A DNA stretch of 52,330 nucleotides from Cyclospora cayetanensis (Eukaryota > Apicomplexa > Conoidasida > Eucoccidiorida > Eimeriidae). The notes beneath the pieces were generated by a model, which was not told where the DNA came from, ran no database searches, and was given only the letters and a program-made list of their open reading frames with translations. The stretch lies in assembly GCF_002999335.1 (NCBI RefSeq), contig NW_020312185.1:1-52330 (forward strand), read 5' to 3'. This document shows positions 32,497 through 45,459 of this stretch, piece by piece. Position 1 is the stretch's first letter. Every line of letters starts with the position of its first letter. Position numbers and translations under genes: made by a program.

Positions 32497-33799
32497 ATGC
32501 CAACAGAGCCATTGCAGGGGGTTCTGTCTCTTTGCCGGCAACAGCCTGACCAGAACGAGCAGCGGGGGTTCCTGCTGCAGGACGAACCTTGCGGTGTAAT
32601 GTTGGAGGCTGAGCTACTGCAGCTGCTACAGCATTCGCGCCAGCAGCTCCAGCAGCTGAAGCTTCAGCAACTGCAGGTGCATGATTGTTGTGAAGGACCT
32701 GGTGCTACTGGGGAAAGTGGCAGCAGCAAAGATGGAATGTCTCCGGGCTACTGTGGCCACGCAGAGGCTTCTTGGGCGTGTCTGCTGCAGGTCGGTTGCT
32801 GATTTTTCTTTGACTCCTACTCCTGCATATGCTTATTCTGATTCCGACGCTTGTAATGACGTGGCTTTCGCCAGATTGCTTTCCGTGCTTTGCTGTTTAC
32901 TCCTGCACTCCTGCTCCTGCAAATGGGTCTTCTCATTCCGATGCGTTCGATACGGTGGTCTTCCTAATGATACCCCTCCAATGCGTTCTTCTTTAAGGGC
33001 CTGACCTCAACTAACACGTGCGCTTCAGAACCTGCGGACAGCCTTGGAGCTCCGTCAACAGCTAAATCAGCAGCAACAGGATACGCAAGAGGCGTCAGCT
33101 GCAGCGACTTCAGCTGCATCGATAGAGGCCATTATGCAGGACTTGGAATACCATTACCGCAACGGTAAGCGCTGCGAGAGCCTCCAGAGGCCGCTGCTCC
33201 AGCTTCGACGGAAATATGTTTACTGGCACCAGAGGCAGCAGCATCAGAAAGTACTTCTGGAATTGGTCGACTGGGTGCTAGCCGACATTGAAGTGTGGGC
33301 TCAGGAGGCGCCAAGCGACGATGAAATGGCTGCCTCAATGCAACTAGAAACTTCTGCAGCAGCTAAAGAATCAATGCCACCAACGCACCACCAGCTGCTC
33401 TCGGCAATAGAGCAACGCCAGCAGGGTGCAAAACAAGAGCACGAAGAACGCCAGTTGTTGCTGCAGCACATTGGCAATGGCGGCAGCAGTGGCGCAATGG
33501 TACCCACAGCAGTGTACGATGAAAGCGCCCTTATTGAGGAAGACCTCTTGGGAGCGGCTACAGAGATGAAGCAGGGAGCCCTAAGATTTAGAGAAACACT
33601 GCAAAAGGACAATCGTATGCTGGAGCGCACGTCGGCTACACAAGACACAATGCAGCAGCAGCAAATAAAAGGCGTTGAGGCAGCTAAAAAACTGTTGCGC
33701 TTCTCCTTCTTCTCCTCCCTCATGCCTCTAGTGCAACTGGCCATCGCCCTAATGATCACCATGGCCATGATATTTGTTATTCTCTTTACACCTGGCTAA
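32497..33799 (+). CDS. USE1-like tail-anchored SNARE
   Basis: USE1 is a Qc-SNARE of the ER that serves Golgi-to-ER retrograde fusion. Model: exon 1 32497-32676, intron 32677-33028, exon 2 33029-33799, giving 316 residues. The C-terminal third matches the USE1 layout: EEDLLGAATEMKQGALRF, LQKDNRMLERT, a SNARE coil, then a terminal membrane span (MPLVQLAIALMITMAMIFVI, about 290-312) followed by a few residues, as in a tail anchor. The N-terminal part is a Gln-rich coil and an acidic helical region with LLELVDWVLADIEVW. Splicing QLKLQQLQ to NLRTALELRQQL keeps the coil continuous. An alternative that retains 32677-32799 in frame is also open. The family call rests on the C-terminal half; other Qc SNAREs are possible. 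Confidence 0.75.
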
Positions 33800-35729
33800 G
33801 CAGGTCAAATCCTGAATGCAACGTTTAAATGTTTTACCGTAACCAGCCAGTCCCATAAAAATTGAGCTATGGAAACAATGGCTCATGAACTCTTGAAGCA
33901 ATTGGTCCTCAGTAGATATAATACATTCGCGTCTGCCGGGAAAGCGCAACGAACTGGAAATCGGACAATAAGTGGGCACTGACGGTCACACTGGGATACA
34001 CGCAAGGGAACACGCATGGGTATCCACCAAGACAGGAGAATGTAGATAGCATAGCATTATGAGACAGGAAGGCACGACAGGATATACGGACAGGCAGAAG
34101 ATTTTAGTAGAGGCGCTCAATAGAAGAGCGCAACGGAATTGGAGGCGCACGGTAAGAAGTTGACTGGCGAAAAGGAAAATCAGGCCAACAGCAAGGGTAT
34201 GGATGCACCAGGGCTGTTCACGATGCACAGTCAATGACAAATGGTCAGAGAAAGGTAGAGCAGACCGAGCACTTGTGGCGTAGCTGCAAACGGTAAAGTA
34301 GGTGTGAGCTCACCACCAACGCGCTGGTAGGATCACCGTAGGCTATCCTATGGTGCGCAAGTACTAGTGCCTGGGGTATAAGGTCTGCTCTGCCGACAAA
34401 AACAATGTATCTTGGTCTACTGTGGAAAAGGAATTGTGCGTCTGCTGGCGCTTCTCATCTATCAATACAATAGTACCAGTGAAGTACTTCAAAATGTGGT
34501 AACTCTCTGTCTCACCCTTCGGATCTTTTGGCTTGTTCGGTTCTAAGCCTTCTCCCCTCACACACCCTTTATAAATATACTAATTTTGTTGTATCCGTAT
34601 GAGTCTGCATCATAATCTTTGACAGTGAATCCTGCGGGGGGATTTCTGTTTGCTACAGCTCTCGCCTTTGCCTGTCTCTATTGCTTATCGTCGTAGAATG
34701 ACAGTGGTGGCTACTTGAAACTATAACAGCCCCCTTTTGTAAAAGAGCACCGTGTGAATCTTCACCATCACCTTCAGCAAGTGTGCTTCGGGATGGTCCA
34801 CGTCTTGATGAATCTTTAGTTCTAAAAGAGTGGCAAGCATAACGCATGGCAAAGCAGAAAATATCGCGGAAACGCAGAAGAATGCAGTCTCTGGTTCTTC
34901 CTCTTTAATCTTCTTCGTGAAGCCCCAATGAGTTTTTTAGCAGTAGGATGCTTGTTGAACTAGGGGCCCAGTCAGCCAGTTATAAAGCCAGTGCGCCTGC
35001 CCTTGCACAAGTGAAAGTAGTGCCATAGTAATACTGCAGCGGATTTCCGCCACATAGAGAGTTGCTAGTGGTGGCTATCTATTTCCTTATTCTCGCAGTT
35101 GGCCATCTGCAGATAGCTGCGCGCGTAACTACCTCTTTACATTTGGTGGTTTGATAGCATCTAGCATCCACATTCAAGTGGCTTTCAGTAGTTGAAGATG
35201 GCAGCACATCCAGCAGGCTAAGCTACAAATGGGTGGCTTTTACTACAGTATCTCTATTTATTGGGAACTAGCACAGAAATGACCAATTGGATTATCTGTC
35301 CATATACCTTGGTTTTTGCAGAGTACTTTTAGTTCCATGGGAAAGAGGCGCAATATTATGTGCATACGCAGTAGATGCTTTGTTCCAACTAGCTGTAGCT
35401 GCTTGGATTGCAACGCGCTCCCTAGACCTCCCTCCCTTTATGGTGCGAACTTCACGGGGCGCCCGCAGGGAGGCAAGAGCGAGGTCGTTTTAAAACACAA
35501 AACGTTTCTATTAATTTTGTTGAAGATTGAGCTACGATTGATTCTGCGAGGTCCTCAGATTGGGTGTTACAGTTGGTAGCCCTGCATCACTCAATGCAGC
35601 AGTTCCACGCAGATCCACGGGCTGTACATGCAGTGGCATCTCAGGTTTCCCTAATACAGTCATCTGGTTTTAACAAGCTCGTGTGAGAATCCATTATTTC
35701 GATCTTTTGCTAACAAGTTGGGAGTAAAT
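33800..35729. other. Gene-poor region, nothing supported
   Basis: After the SNARE gene coding signal stops. No frame above 90 codons has protein-like composition, and no repeat array or RNA gene is seen. It marks the change from the gene-rich left half to the retroelement-bearing right half. Confidence 0.5.
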
Positions 35730-37260
35730 CACTCTGGGCGGTGAAGCTGATCGTGGTCTAAAGCAAATTGGCGCGGCAGAGGCTGACCTGCAAGCTGATG
35801 TAAGCGCAGTGGCTTCACAGCTTGTAGAAAGGCTTGTTTTGTCAGCCGATCAAATGTGTATAGCTGGATTGATGAGGCTTTGCAGACCAGAAAAGTATGG
35901 CGGCTGTAAAAAGTACCTACTCGAGATTATATCAACTGGTTGGGGATGTACCCTGCTTGGTATCCGACACATGCAGAGAAACGAGTGCTCCTTGCGGCAT
36001 ATGTATTATGGGGGCACGTACTTAATAATGCGTCTACTCATGCAGACATGGTCGTCTACCTGCAGGGGTTACTACGCTTCAAGCCTTGAAATACACTCTG
36101 AATCATCAGTATATGCAGAGATCAGCGTAGCCGCAACCTGAGAAAAGTAGAAAGTCGATGCATCGAAAAATGTGAAACTTTGGTTTGCAAATGCCGCAAA
36201 GTAGACGAGCAGTTGCTTTTCAGTGGTTGTCCCGAGGTGCCACGTCCGGTGGTCGCACTTTGGACAGCGGCGACGCAGTTTTCTAAGCGACTTGTGGGGC
36301 CTCTAAAAGTAATCGACTACTTGAGGTTCCAAGAGCAAATAGGCACGCATGCATCACCTATGGCTGAAAAAAGGATACGAGGTTAGAATTCAACCTATGG
36401 GTGGCGGGGCTGTGTAAATCAGCGTAGCCCTGAGTCTGATGTGAGCCCGAAAAGATTTCCAGAAGGAACCTTAGCTCTTGTGCAGAAACACAGCCCCCAC
36501 AGCGCACTTGCTTCTATTGCGGGAAGCTGGGTCATCTTATCTGGAACTGAAAGTGCTTGCACAAAGCGCAAACACTTGAACAAAAAATTTTAGCGTGGCG
36601 GAAGCAAGCTGCTTGGCGAGCCTAGAAAGCTCATCAAAGGAAAGGCAAGCTCCCCCGCAGGCTGCCGCGTAGTGACGGGAGCTACAGATTACAAGCCCGC
36701 AGATAAACACCCAATTCCAGTAAGCTCTGCGCTGATAAAAGTCGAAATCAAGTTTAAAGGATTCCCAGCATTACTTGAGACTGAGTTTGAAGTAGGATTG
36801 TCATTTGAGGTGAGCGTACACCTGCAATTTACCCTGTCCACTTCTTAGAGCAGCCCCCAAGAACCAAGTTTACCGATCGGTGGCAGAATGCAAGCATTGG
36901 CAAGGCTACGGCAGTTGCGTACCATTTCCAATAGGATTTGCGTCGTATCATCATGTTCCCTGACTTCTGTGTTGGACGCGTGCAGCATGACACAGTTCGA
37001 GTAATCTCGTGCATGACCAAATAATACGCACGCATATGGCCGCAGCTGCGCAATGTAGAGTTTAGCAAGCCATTGAGCACTATGACGAAGCACTTGCTGG
37101 TCTCCCCAACAACGCTCATATCATCTATGGTGAAAGGGGCAGAGCTGGTGCCTCAACGAGCTAGAACAGAGCCTTCATCCGAGTTACTCAACAGATCACT
37201 TAGGTAGGAAGAGCCTAAGTGTGCATTCGGTCTAGACGAATGGCGTTTGTTCTAGATCAA
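35730..37260 (+). mobile_element. Decayed gag-protease retroelement, copy A
   Basis: Reading through stops and frameshifts gives a gag-like region, a CCHC zinc knuckle and a retropepsin remnant. The knuckle at 36509-36556 reads CFYCGKLGHLIWN, then TGA where the fourth Cys should be, then K and C. The protease core at 36777-36785 is ETE instead of DTG. Copy B near 50 kb aligns with it along its length, for example GGCTTTGCAGACCAGAAA, TTGGGGATGTAC and a CTGTGAATCATCAG-type segment in order. I found no long terminal repeats, reverse transcriptase or integrase that I can defend. The arrangement suits a Ty3/gypsy-type element, and such elements are reported in Eimeria genomes. It is clearly dead. 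Confidence 0.7.
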
Positions 37261-40200
37261 GGAATATAATTGAAAGCTTCAGCGGAAAAACACCCGGAAT
37301 AGGCAGATATCAAGGAGGGTCTGCGTGAATGCGAAATAAGCAACTGCAAGCAAGTTAGCCACCTGGGGGAAAAGACATTGAGCATCGCGCGAATGCACTG
37401 TTAAAAGGCAGGGTCGAGCAATCGTGCAGCCCCTTTGGGGATGACCCGATATTGGTGCCAAGAGGACAAGCGGTGACAGATGTACGTCAACTCCAAGCCC
37501 CAGAAGGGCAACCCTGGAGGGCAGAAATTCCCAATGCCCAGAAGTGGACAATTACTTGACAAGTCAATAGTTTTGTGAACCTATGCTGGTGAAGTGAATA
37601 GTTGTCTCCAGAAAACGCCACCTATGTTTTTCAGCCGAAAAGTCCTACAACACCTACGGTGTGCCTTTCTGCTATTTCAACACTATCAACTGCATGTGAA
37701 GGCACACAAATGTTTGTTTTCCAAGAGAACAGGCATTCCCGGGATCTCATGTTTTGGATGCAGTAATTAATGTCAATCAGGCTAAGATAGAAGCATGCAA
37801 AACGTGGCCTTCATCTTGGCGCTTCCATACGAACGCTAAAAGAATGCTTGCATCTTCTTACCTAATTTTCTTTTCTAGACTTTGTCAAATTGCTGCACTT
37901 TAAGTGCTATACTTTAGAAAACGCGGTCTGTACCTGAGCATAGAAACCTGATGCCACGACAAAAACGTTACCAGCAGCCTTCCAGTCCCTGCAGTAATTG
38001 TGTTGCCTTTGGATCTTATTTCTCTCTATCATCCAGTGCTGGCGATGCAGCAGCGGTTGCAATTCTCTCCCAATAGGCTCCAGGTTCTTCGAAGCTTAAA
38101 ATCAGGTCGTGCTATTCCCATCATTTCGCCAAATTGGAGAAACTGACAATCCATCAATAGCCTCCAGAGATTCTATCAGGCTAATACAAAGCTGATAGAA
38201 AGGTTTTGAGTGTCAAAACACCTTTGCCTGCCTACGTCCCTTGTGGTTCCCGACATGACAAGAGGAGAGCTAGGGTTCGCGTTGCTGCACCTTCTAAGCA
38301 CCCCAAATACTCGCAGCTAGGTGTAAGTAGCATCCAGCGGACACGCAGTTTACTCGGCGCCTTCTCGTATCGATCTAGCAGCATCCTGCAAGAGATAAAA
38401 TGCGCAACTAACAAACCAGTGAGTCGAATCTATGATACTTCTTAAATATACCTGGTTTAGTAGAAAAGGTTTGTGTAGCTTAGCCAGCTACATCTTATGC
38501 CTCCCATTCCAAAGCTCAGGGGCCTGTGCTCGCACTTCTTCTTCGATAACATATGAGTGCGGGAAAGCAAAAGGGTTGCCGCCCTATCGCCTGCCCACAC
38601 GTACGAAGAAACGCGAAAAACAGTGAAGAGAAAAAAAAGCATATTTTTTGCGCTTCTCTAAAGAATATTAATAGGCTTAAAGGCATATACACTGGCAATC
38701 AACGGATGAAAGACCAAGCAAACACCACTACCGAATTGAAGTGGCTTTGTGTTGTCGGAGGACTGGAATGTGTGAGCCTCCTGCTGCAAGAAAATACAAT
38801 ACACAAACTGCACAAAGGAAGTCAAGATACATACTACTTTGGCTGTGGCCCCGCCCATCATAGTGTGCTGTCTATGTGGAAATTCAACCAGTTCAGGTCG
38901 CAGAGTCAGGATTCAAATCCACAAAACGAGGCATAAGGAAGAATAAACAGACACTACATCTTAGAGTGCTTAAGCATAAAACGGAATGTAGGGAACATCA
39001 TAGCAAGGACAACCATCATTTTCCAAACACTTCTCAAAGATTAAAATTGGTAATTCAGGCAGAGTATAAGCTAGGGAGAGACATCTACCACAGCGCGCGA
39101 GGAAGGCCCTCCATTGAGACTGGCGTTCTTGGCCAGCCGCAGCCACAAAGTATCCCACAGGCAGAACATCTTGTAATCAAATCTTCGCCAATTATCAAGT
39201 GGTTACTCCCCAACGAGTTTCATCAAAACCTCCCGTCTAGCGCATCCAGCAATATGCCGATTTCAACCCTCGCTTTAGCTCTGAAACGGCTCAGTTGCTC
39301 GATTACTTTTACCTCGCTTAAGAAAGTGTCACAAAATTGTCCACCAGTATCATAACGGATAGAAATCCGAAGTTCGTTTGTGCATTCTGATGTGCCTTTT
39401 AAACCTAGCAATCCCTTTACCAAGCCAACTAACTCGAGGAAAGATCAGTATAGAGCTTCATTGCCTGCAGAGAATTTTGTGATGGTGCCCGGATAGTCTC
39501 GAGTTCAGCACTTCTAGGACATTTTGTCGATCGTTCGGCTCCGCTAGAGTCAATTGGCTGGGCGAAGAAGTCTGTGAAGACGGGTGTACTTTATGTTTTG
39601 AATCCAATCAGCCGAAGGAAAACACCAAGCTAAGCAACTGGCATTTTGTGAGTATAAAGTACCAAATACTGTATAAGAGTGCTGTTGGCGCGTCCTGTGC
39701 GTCGGCCTCAAGTTGATTCGCAGTGGTCCTCTGATTGTCGATGAGGAGGCGGCTCACAACAGGCACACAGAGCGGAGTAACAAATATCGAGTGTCGATTC
39801 CGCATTGATAATCGTGGGTAATCCACGGAGCCATGACAGAGCTGGAGCAGAGGGGGAAAGAGGCATATGTACTGAGTCTGTCGGCGACGGAGCAAATATT
39901 ATCCTGACTTTGACCTCCGGCAGTCCAAGTGCAACAACTAGAACAAGGTCCCTACAAGTCTTTTCAGGAAGCTGAATGCTTGGAAAGTGTCGGATTCAGG
40001 AGAGTGGCATGGCTTCAGCGGTTGATTGCGTGGGTGTCAATGCATATTTGTCCCCCCGGAGACACGAGTTCCCGCCACCAGAAAAACTGAAGAAGCTCCT
40101 TTATTGTAGTATACATCGCGGTGTGGTCAAAAGGACCTGAAGATGTGCTGCGTACGACGATGCACTACAAAAGAAAGTGCTAGTGTACAGCTGACGGAGT

Positions 40201-40949
40201 TCCCTTTGTGCTTTGGAGCGCAACGCGCCATCCTCAACATGACAGCGCTTCATTAGTTTGGCCAGTATCAATTTTTTGTAAGCCCAGCCGATACACGGTT
40301 CGTAATAGGAAAAAGTTTGCGCAGTCTCAATGGAGACCTTTAGCTACCATAAATCGAAAAACTTTTTTCTGCGCAATACTGAAACGCTGTGGCCTTGCGA
40401 TACTGCTTTGGCGATCACGTTAATGATTCACTTGATATACACCACTGTAAATTCATCCTACAGAGGATGCCTTAGGCCGCGAAGAACCCCAGACCTTTCA
40501 AAATCCTAAAACGTCTTTGTTCGGTGCGTGCAAGGGTGGTGATTGTTCTGGACGGTAAACGTGACTTCCACATAAATAATATTTAGATTTTCGCAGCAAA
40601 TCAATTGCTAAAGAATTTTCTTTTTCTCCTTGGATATCCCTGTGCAGTTTCGGTAAAGTGATGAGGAAAACATGCAATAATGTTATGCTTTGCAGCTTCA
40701 GAAGCTTCTTGGGAGATCTTAGCATCGAGCGCTACTCGAGGAACAACGGTCACTAAGATGATGTGATACACCCTAAATGTGGCATTACAAGTAGCGGGGA
40801 AACTGTACGGCGATTGGTAATCTCCTTGTTGCGGCACCAACCTTCTTTCGTCGGGTCAAATACTGCGTTTTTCGAGGTAGATAATCATTGAAAGACGTAG
40901 CGATTATAGGAAGTCCAGAAAAGATGTTTCCGCGCTAAGATGCAAGCCT
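37261..40949. other. Gene-poor region, probably old retroelement debris
   Basis: No intact gene. Fragments such as LVVPDMTRGEL near 38,240 faintly recall the zinc-binding end of Ty3 integrase, and it lies downstream of copy A where polymerase genes would be expected, but the resemblance is too weak to annotate. Confidence 0.35.
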
Positions 40950-41200
40950 GTACTACTTTGAGCATTCTTGCGGAAGCGCCAAGATGAAGTGAAGGCCACG
41001 CCTTGCACGTTTCAACATCAGCTGGATTGTCTCTAGTGTCTGCAATCGAAAAAGGAATCCCAGAAACATAACTGCTCTGATAAAAATCGAGTAGTTACAT
41101 GACGTCATATACTACTGCTAGTCCTCTTACAGCAGCTGCGCGCGCCGTAGGTGCTGAAGGTGCTCTTGAACATTTTGGCTTAAGACTAAACCGCTGTCTA
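40950..41200 (+). repeat. Dispersed repeat, + strand copy
   Basis: The segment around AAGGCCACGCCTTGCACG at 40,993-41,010, followed by AGCTGGATTGTCTC, is similar to the reverse complement of 52,000-52,260, including the TCCCAGAAACA stretch about 60 bases later. It is probably another piece of the same retroelement family. Confidence 0.55.
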
Positions 41201-43252
41201 GGCGGACAGCCATCTACACACCCTTGAGATGGTCATAAACTGCTTCACTTCCGCGACAAGCAATTCCCTACTACGAAGCATGGGGCGCTTCTGCCTCCTA
41301 GTATTCTTGTTTGTGTGCTCTAGCCTTGGCAACACTTGTATTTTGTTTGCCATCAGCATTGTTGGTTTGTATGGGTGGTGCTCACGATTGGACACAAAGG
41401 TTGAACTGGTGTGCCATTGCCGTATATAACATATTTACTGTCATTCCAGTCTCAAAGAAGTTCTCGCACATTGTTTTTAATTGTTTCAAGCGAAGCATTG
41501 AATCATGATGGTTCCTTCCTTGTAACCCTACCCTCTGCAGCCCCCTTCACTACACCGCAGGCTGTGGGAGTCTCACTCTTTCGCTGATACGCCTTATTGG
41601 GCCTTGCCAAGCAGCTTGTCCGTTGTTTGAGGCGTGCTGTTGGGGGCTTTCTAGTGCTAAAATGGAAGCACTGGCTTCCTCTGGATTTCTTTTGGTCTCT
41701 ACTTGGAAAAACTTGAGGCTAGTTGACACGATTCCTGCATTCTTTGGCTTTGATATCTGATTTCGTACTTTGTTATTGGCCGGAAACGCAGTAGCTGTGT
41801 CCTTTTGTTTTTGGAGCGCTCGTAACCCCTTACTTGTGGAAGCTCCCCGACTCGTTGGTTTTATCGAGGGGTCGCTGCCCAAACTGCACCCACCTTACCG
41901 AAAAATTTGGGCAGACCCCAGAAAAGCTGATAAAGCAGGTGCTGATCTACGTCGGGTGTTTTGTGAACCAAAGCTTCACATTTCTCGATACGTTGATCTA
42001 TCTCCTGCTCGAATTTTCTCAGCGCTTTTTCACAGCCTGCTGCTGTTTGCCTTAGCATAGACATGTGATTCAGGGCTTGCGCGAAGCCTCAAAGTGTAAG
42101 AATCAGTGCAGAGCGACCACTTTCTCTTCAAATGGCCACTCAATTTAGAAAACGAACACTATTCTACAGCAAATAAGATATACAGGCAGTTAAGTTCAAT
42201 AGAGAATGCTGTTCTACTACTTCACTGGGTATGGATAGTGCAATAGAAATTGCCTAAGCGTGGCTTAGCCCGCTACTCCATTATTCGGAAGTCCAGGACC
42301 CACTCCTAAGCAATGTAGTAGGAGAACCCAATCTTAGCTTCGCGTTGCTACGCAGTGGGCGTAGCTACATACAACCTGTCTATCTTGCCTCCCCATAAAC
42401 CGTAACCGTGTGCGGTAAGAAAAAAATTGTAGGAGCTAATTTTGAGTCTCCGCTAAAAGGGCTTTTCATAAGCGTTGCTAGGTTTTTGATTGGAGGGTCT
42501 TCTCGCGAAGACCCTATAGGAGTGTTACAGCTACTCCCAGGTTTTGAGAGTTTTGGGCTGCTATCGGTGTTAAACAGACGGCGTAATGAGCGTAATATCT
42601 TCTGGATAAATGTGAGGCAGGAAATCAAAGCCTCCTATACGAGTTATTCTGCTTCTATGCGCAGATCAAGGGCACTTTAGCAAAGCAGCCCCCGCCTGCA
42701 GGTGAATCGGTTTCCACGAGCATCAACGTTGAAAGAAGTGTGCGAATGACACATGACATCGAACTAGACGTGCATCATTTGGCTTTTCGCGAGTAATAAT
42801 CAGTAGAAACCGTGCAGTTTATCTCTTCCACGTGGCATAGTGCCATATGAAGGCTGTCCCAACTGGCTCGCCAGAGGACTCCTCCCTGTCGATTCACGGT
42901 GGGGGGAGCGTTTATGATGTAGCAAGACACCACGGGGTTTGTTTTAACACTTTTACCCTTTTGAAATGAAGTCTTGAATTGAGCAGGGCTATTATTACTC
43001 GCTGCAGCTTTACACGCCTTGCTTTTTATCTGCATTTTGAGATATGCAAATGTAAAAGGCGTCTAGCAGGGCCTGTGCAGCTAGTCTTCACGAGCTTACA
43101 AGGGGCTTCAGGCTTTTTTTGGTTACACCTAGTGTGTATATTCACCTCATAACTGTTTGAAGTGATCGAAGCGAAAACAAAAAGATATTTGTAGTACCCC
43201 TTCCCGAAGCAAGCACGACTCAGATACTTGAAGTTTCAGGTGAAAAGATACA
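41201..43252. other. Gene-poor region with one weak coiled-coil frame
   Basis: On the - strand 42064-41861 reads as a short coil (CEKALRKFEQEIDQRIEKCE) followed by a strong GTAAGG donor context, so it could be a lone exon or a gag fragment; I could not join it to anything. A perfect hairpin lies at 42,494-42,515. Confidence 0.4.
42494..42515. other. Perfect 9-bp hairpin
   Basis: AGGGTCTTC and GAAGACCCT flank a TCGC loop. It lies outside any supported gene. It may be a chance palindrome or part of a structured RNA; no flanking pairing extends it. Confidence 0.5.
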
Positions 43253-45459
43253 ATGGAAGGTGGCATTTCACGCCCAGATCAACTCTCTGGAGGTAATCTA
43301 TTTGAATATTCTCCGGGCATGACTTCCTTGGAGACTAGCATTAAACGCCGCAGGCCTGGATACGTCGACTTGTTCCGTTTGGGGGGAAAAGCAATGGTTT
43401 CAATTGCAGGCTCGATACTGGTGGCACTTACCACTGTCACAGCGTTAGTGTTCCTTGTTTACATTTGTCAGTTGTCTAGGAGAAGGCAGGCATGGCCATC
43501 TCCAGTTGGGCGTCGGTTGGCGGAAGGCAATGGTCGTCAAGTCGGGGAAGACCAATCAGATACTTCAGATTTTTGCAGCGTTGGGGAAAACACGGCAGAA
43601 ACTTCCCCAGAATCATACCATTCAGGAGTTCTTTCAGATGAAGGGACAGAAGCAGCAGCCTTCGGTACAGAAGGCGTGATTCCAGCGCCTGTGGGACCTT
43701 CAGCGCCGCAGGCGGTACATGTGGAAGGAGAAGGTGAAGCGAAGAAGCGACCGGCCGATGATGAGGATGGAGGATCACCGGATGCCAAGTGCGCGAAAGA
43801 AGAGCACTGGACGTTGCTGGAACCTCCAGAACCTTTGTCAGAATCCATAAATTCAGTAATAGACTCCATGGTAGCTGCAGAGGAAGATGGCTTAAGTGTG
43901 GACGAGTGGATAGATATTGCCTTGGGAGGTGCACTCGATGCTGCTACCCCAGAGGACACATTATGGGAATCGCTGGATGGTTTGCAGACCTCTCCACCTG
44001 GTAGTCCATCCTTACCCAGCGTAGACTCCGAGACTCTTTCTGCACACACTGCTAGCAAGCCAGGAGTTTCCTCGTCGTCTTCCGTCAGTTCGCCTGTCAC
44101 GCCAACTGCGGTAAGCCCCACAGCAGAGTGTCTTGCAGCCAAGTATAGCAGTGCGCGTTTGGCGCAAGTGGTAAACTTAACCCATCAAGCGGCCCCCTTG
44201 TTCATGGAATGTACGTGTGCCTCTGGTGAAGCAGACATCGACAACCCCGGCCGATTCATCCCTCTCTGAAACGGAAGACTCTTTGCTGGAGACAGAGGGC
44301 CCTATCTCAAGCTCGACTGATTCTGAATTGAGTACCGTGTCTCCCGCCTCACCTGCCGTGCCAGGTGTAGTGCACTCTTCAATCGGGAAGCAGGCAGAAG
44401 GGGTCACAGAGCCTACTGACTCAGATGAACAAATGGTGCGCCCTTCATAGCTGGTTGCAGCCTGTTGGGTAGAGTGCCTCGCTTCAGCTGTGCATAGAAT
44501 CCAGCTCTAGATGTCATCTCTATTACGATTATGGCTGTCCTTGTGGGTGGCATTTCACGTCCTTTCCCCATTCAGAATATTCTATATCCTGTCCCCATTC
44601 AGTTATTTTTTCAGTTCTGACTATCTACCCTGTAGCGGAGAGTCAGTTTCTAAATCCTTCCGCTGTCACGATTGTTTTCCCTACACTTGCCTGTGCGCAA
44701 AACTCAAGATGCCGATGGGCACTTTCTTACATCTCTTTGTGCCTGAAATTTTACTCTCAGCCCACAACATCGACAGCTGGCGTCTCTGTCACATCAGAAG
44801 GCCCCTTGCTGCCCGGTGGTTCGCCCTCGAGTGGCAGTCTCAGCGAGCATCCGTTTTATTGGCTTCCGGTTGGGACCCAAGGCGGAAGTATGAGGCTGCG
44901 ATATAGTGAAAGACGAGGGCTTGCTGCCATACGTGAGCAATTCACACAAGTATCCCAACTGCTGCAGTCATTGGCGAGCCTCTTGAAGAGGCCCTCCTTA
45001 ACAGGAAAACAAACGAAGGATATGCTCTTTCTTGCTGAAAAGCTCGTTGCCTATGTAACGACTGATATGGCTTTGCACCATAGACGTTGGGGGCCTGCTA
45101 AGAAAGCCGAATTACTGGGACTCTTATTTTTGGTCGTGGATGCCTTATACTGTGCTGCCGAGGTGCTGGGGGAAAGTTCTGGGAAGCAAATTTGGTGGCC
45201 GAAGCTAATGGATGTAGTCGCCACTGCCAAGCATAACGTCGGGCAATCATCTCTACCAGCTCAGGGGCTGTCGCAGATCGAAGAACTTATTCTCTTGCTG
45301 ATCTCTGCGCTTGATACATACAGCAATAACCAGAGGCCTTCAGCGGAGGTGGTCGTGGCTCTAAAACGACAACTACTTTGTGAACAAGTCGTCACAGCGT
45401 TCCAATCGGAATCGTGGCAATCTTGGAGAGATGAGGATAAAAAGTGGAATGAATCCTAG
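43253..45459 (+). CDS. Transmembrane protein with RRL export-like motif, 3 exons
   Basis: Probably a member of a coccidian lineage-specific family; function unknown. Exons 43253-44110, 44235-44435 and 44761-45459 join in phase 0 to 1758 nt, 585 residues. Residues 48-74 form one strong membrane span (SIAGSILVALTTVTALVFLV), after a polar N-terminus with KRRRPGYVDLFRLGGK. Thirteen residues after the span is GRRLAEG (87-91 RRLAE), which fits the RRL motif cut by the Golgi protease ASP5 in Toxoplasma exported proteins. Residues 95-350 are acidic, Ser/Pro/Thr-rich and probably disordered. The last exon is a helical domain with LREQ- and LL-rich stretches such as KAELLGLLFLVVDALYCAAE and QIEELILLLISALDTY. 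The ATG at 43253 is the first in frame and follows an AT-rich, stop-filled upstream region. Base use is less CAG-rich than in the left half. Confidence 0.75.

Noticed and set aside
32681..32800. A helical frame in the USE1-like intron
   Set aside because: It is out of phase with exon 2; joining it gives a stop within about a dozen codons.
38190..38300. Faint integrase-like string (LVVPDMTRGEL)
   Set aside because: Too short and interrupted by stops; no HHCC or DDE residues found.
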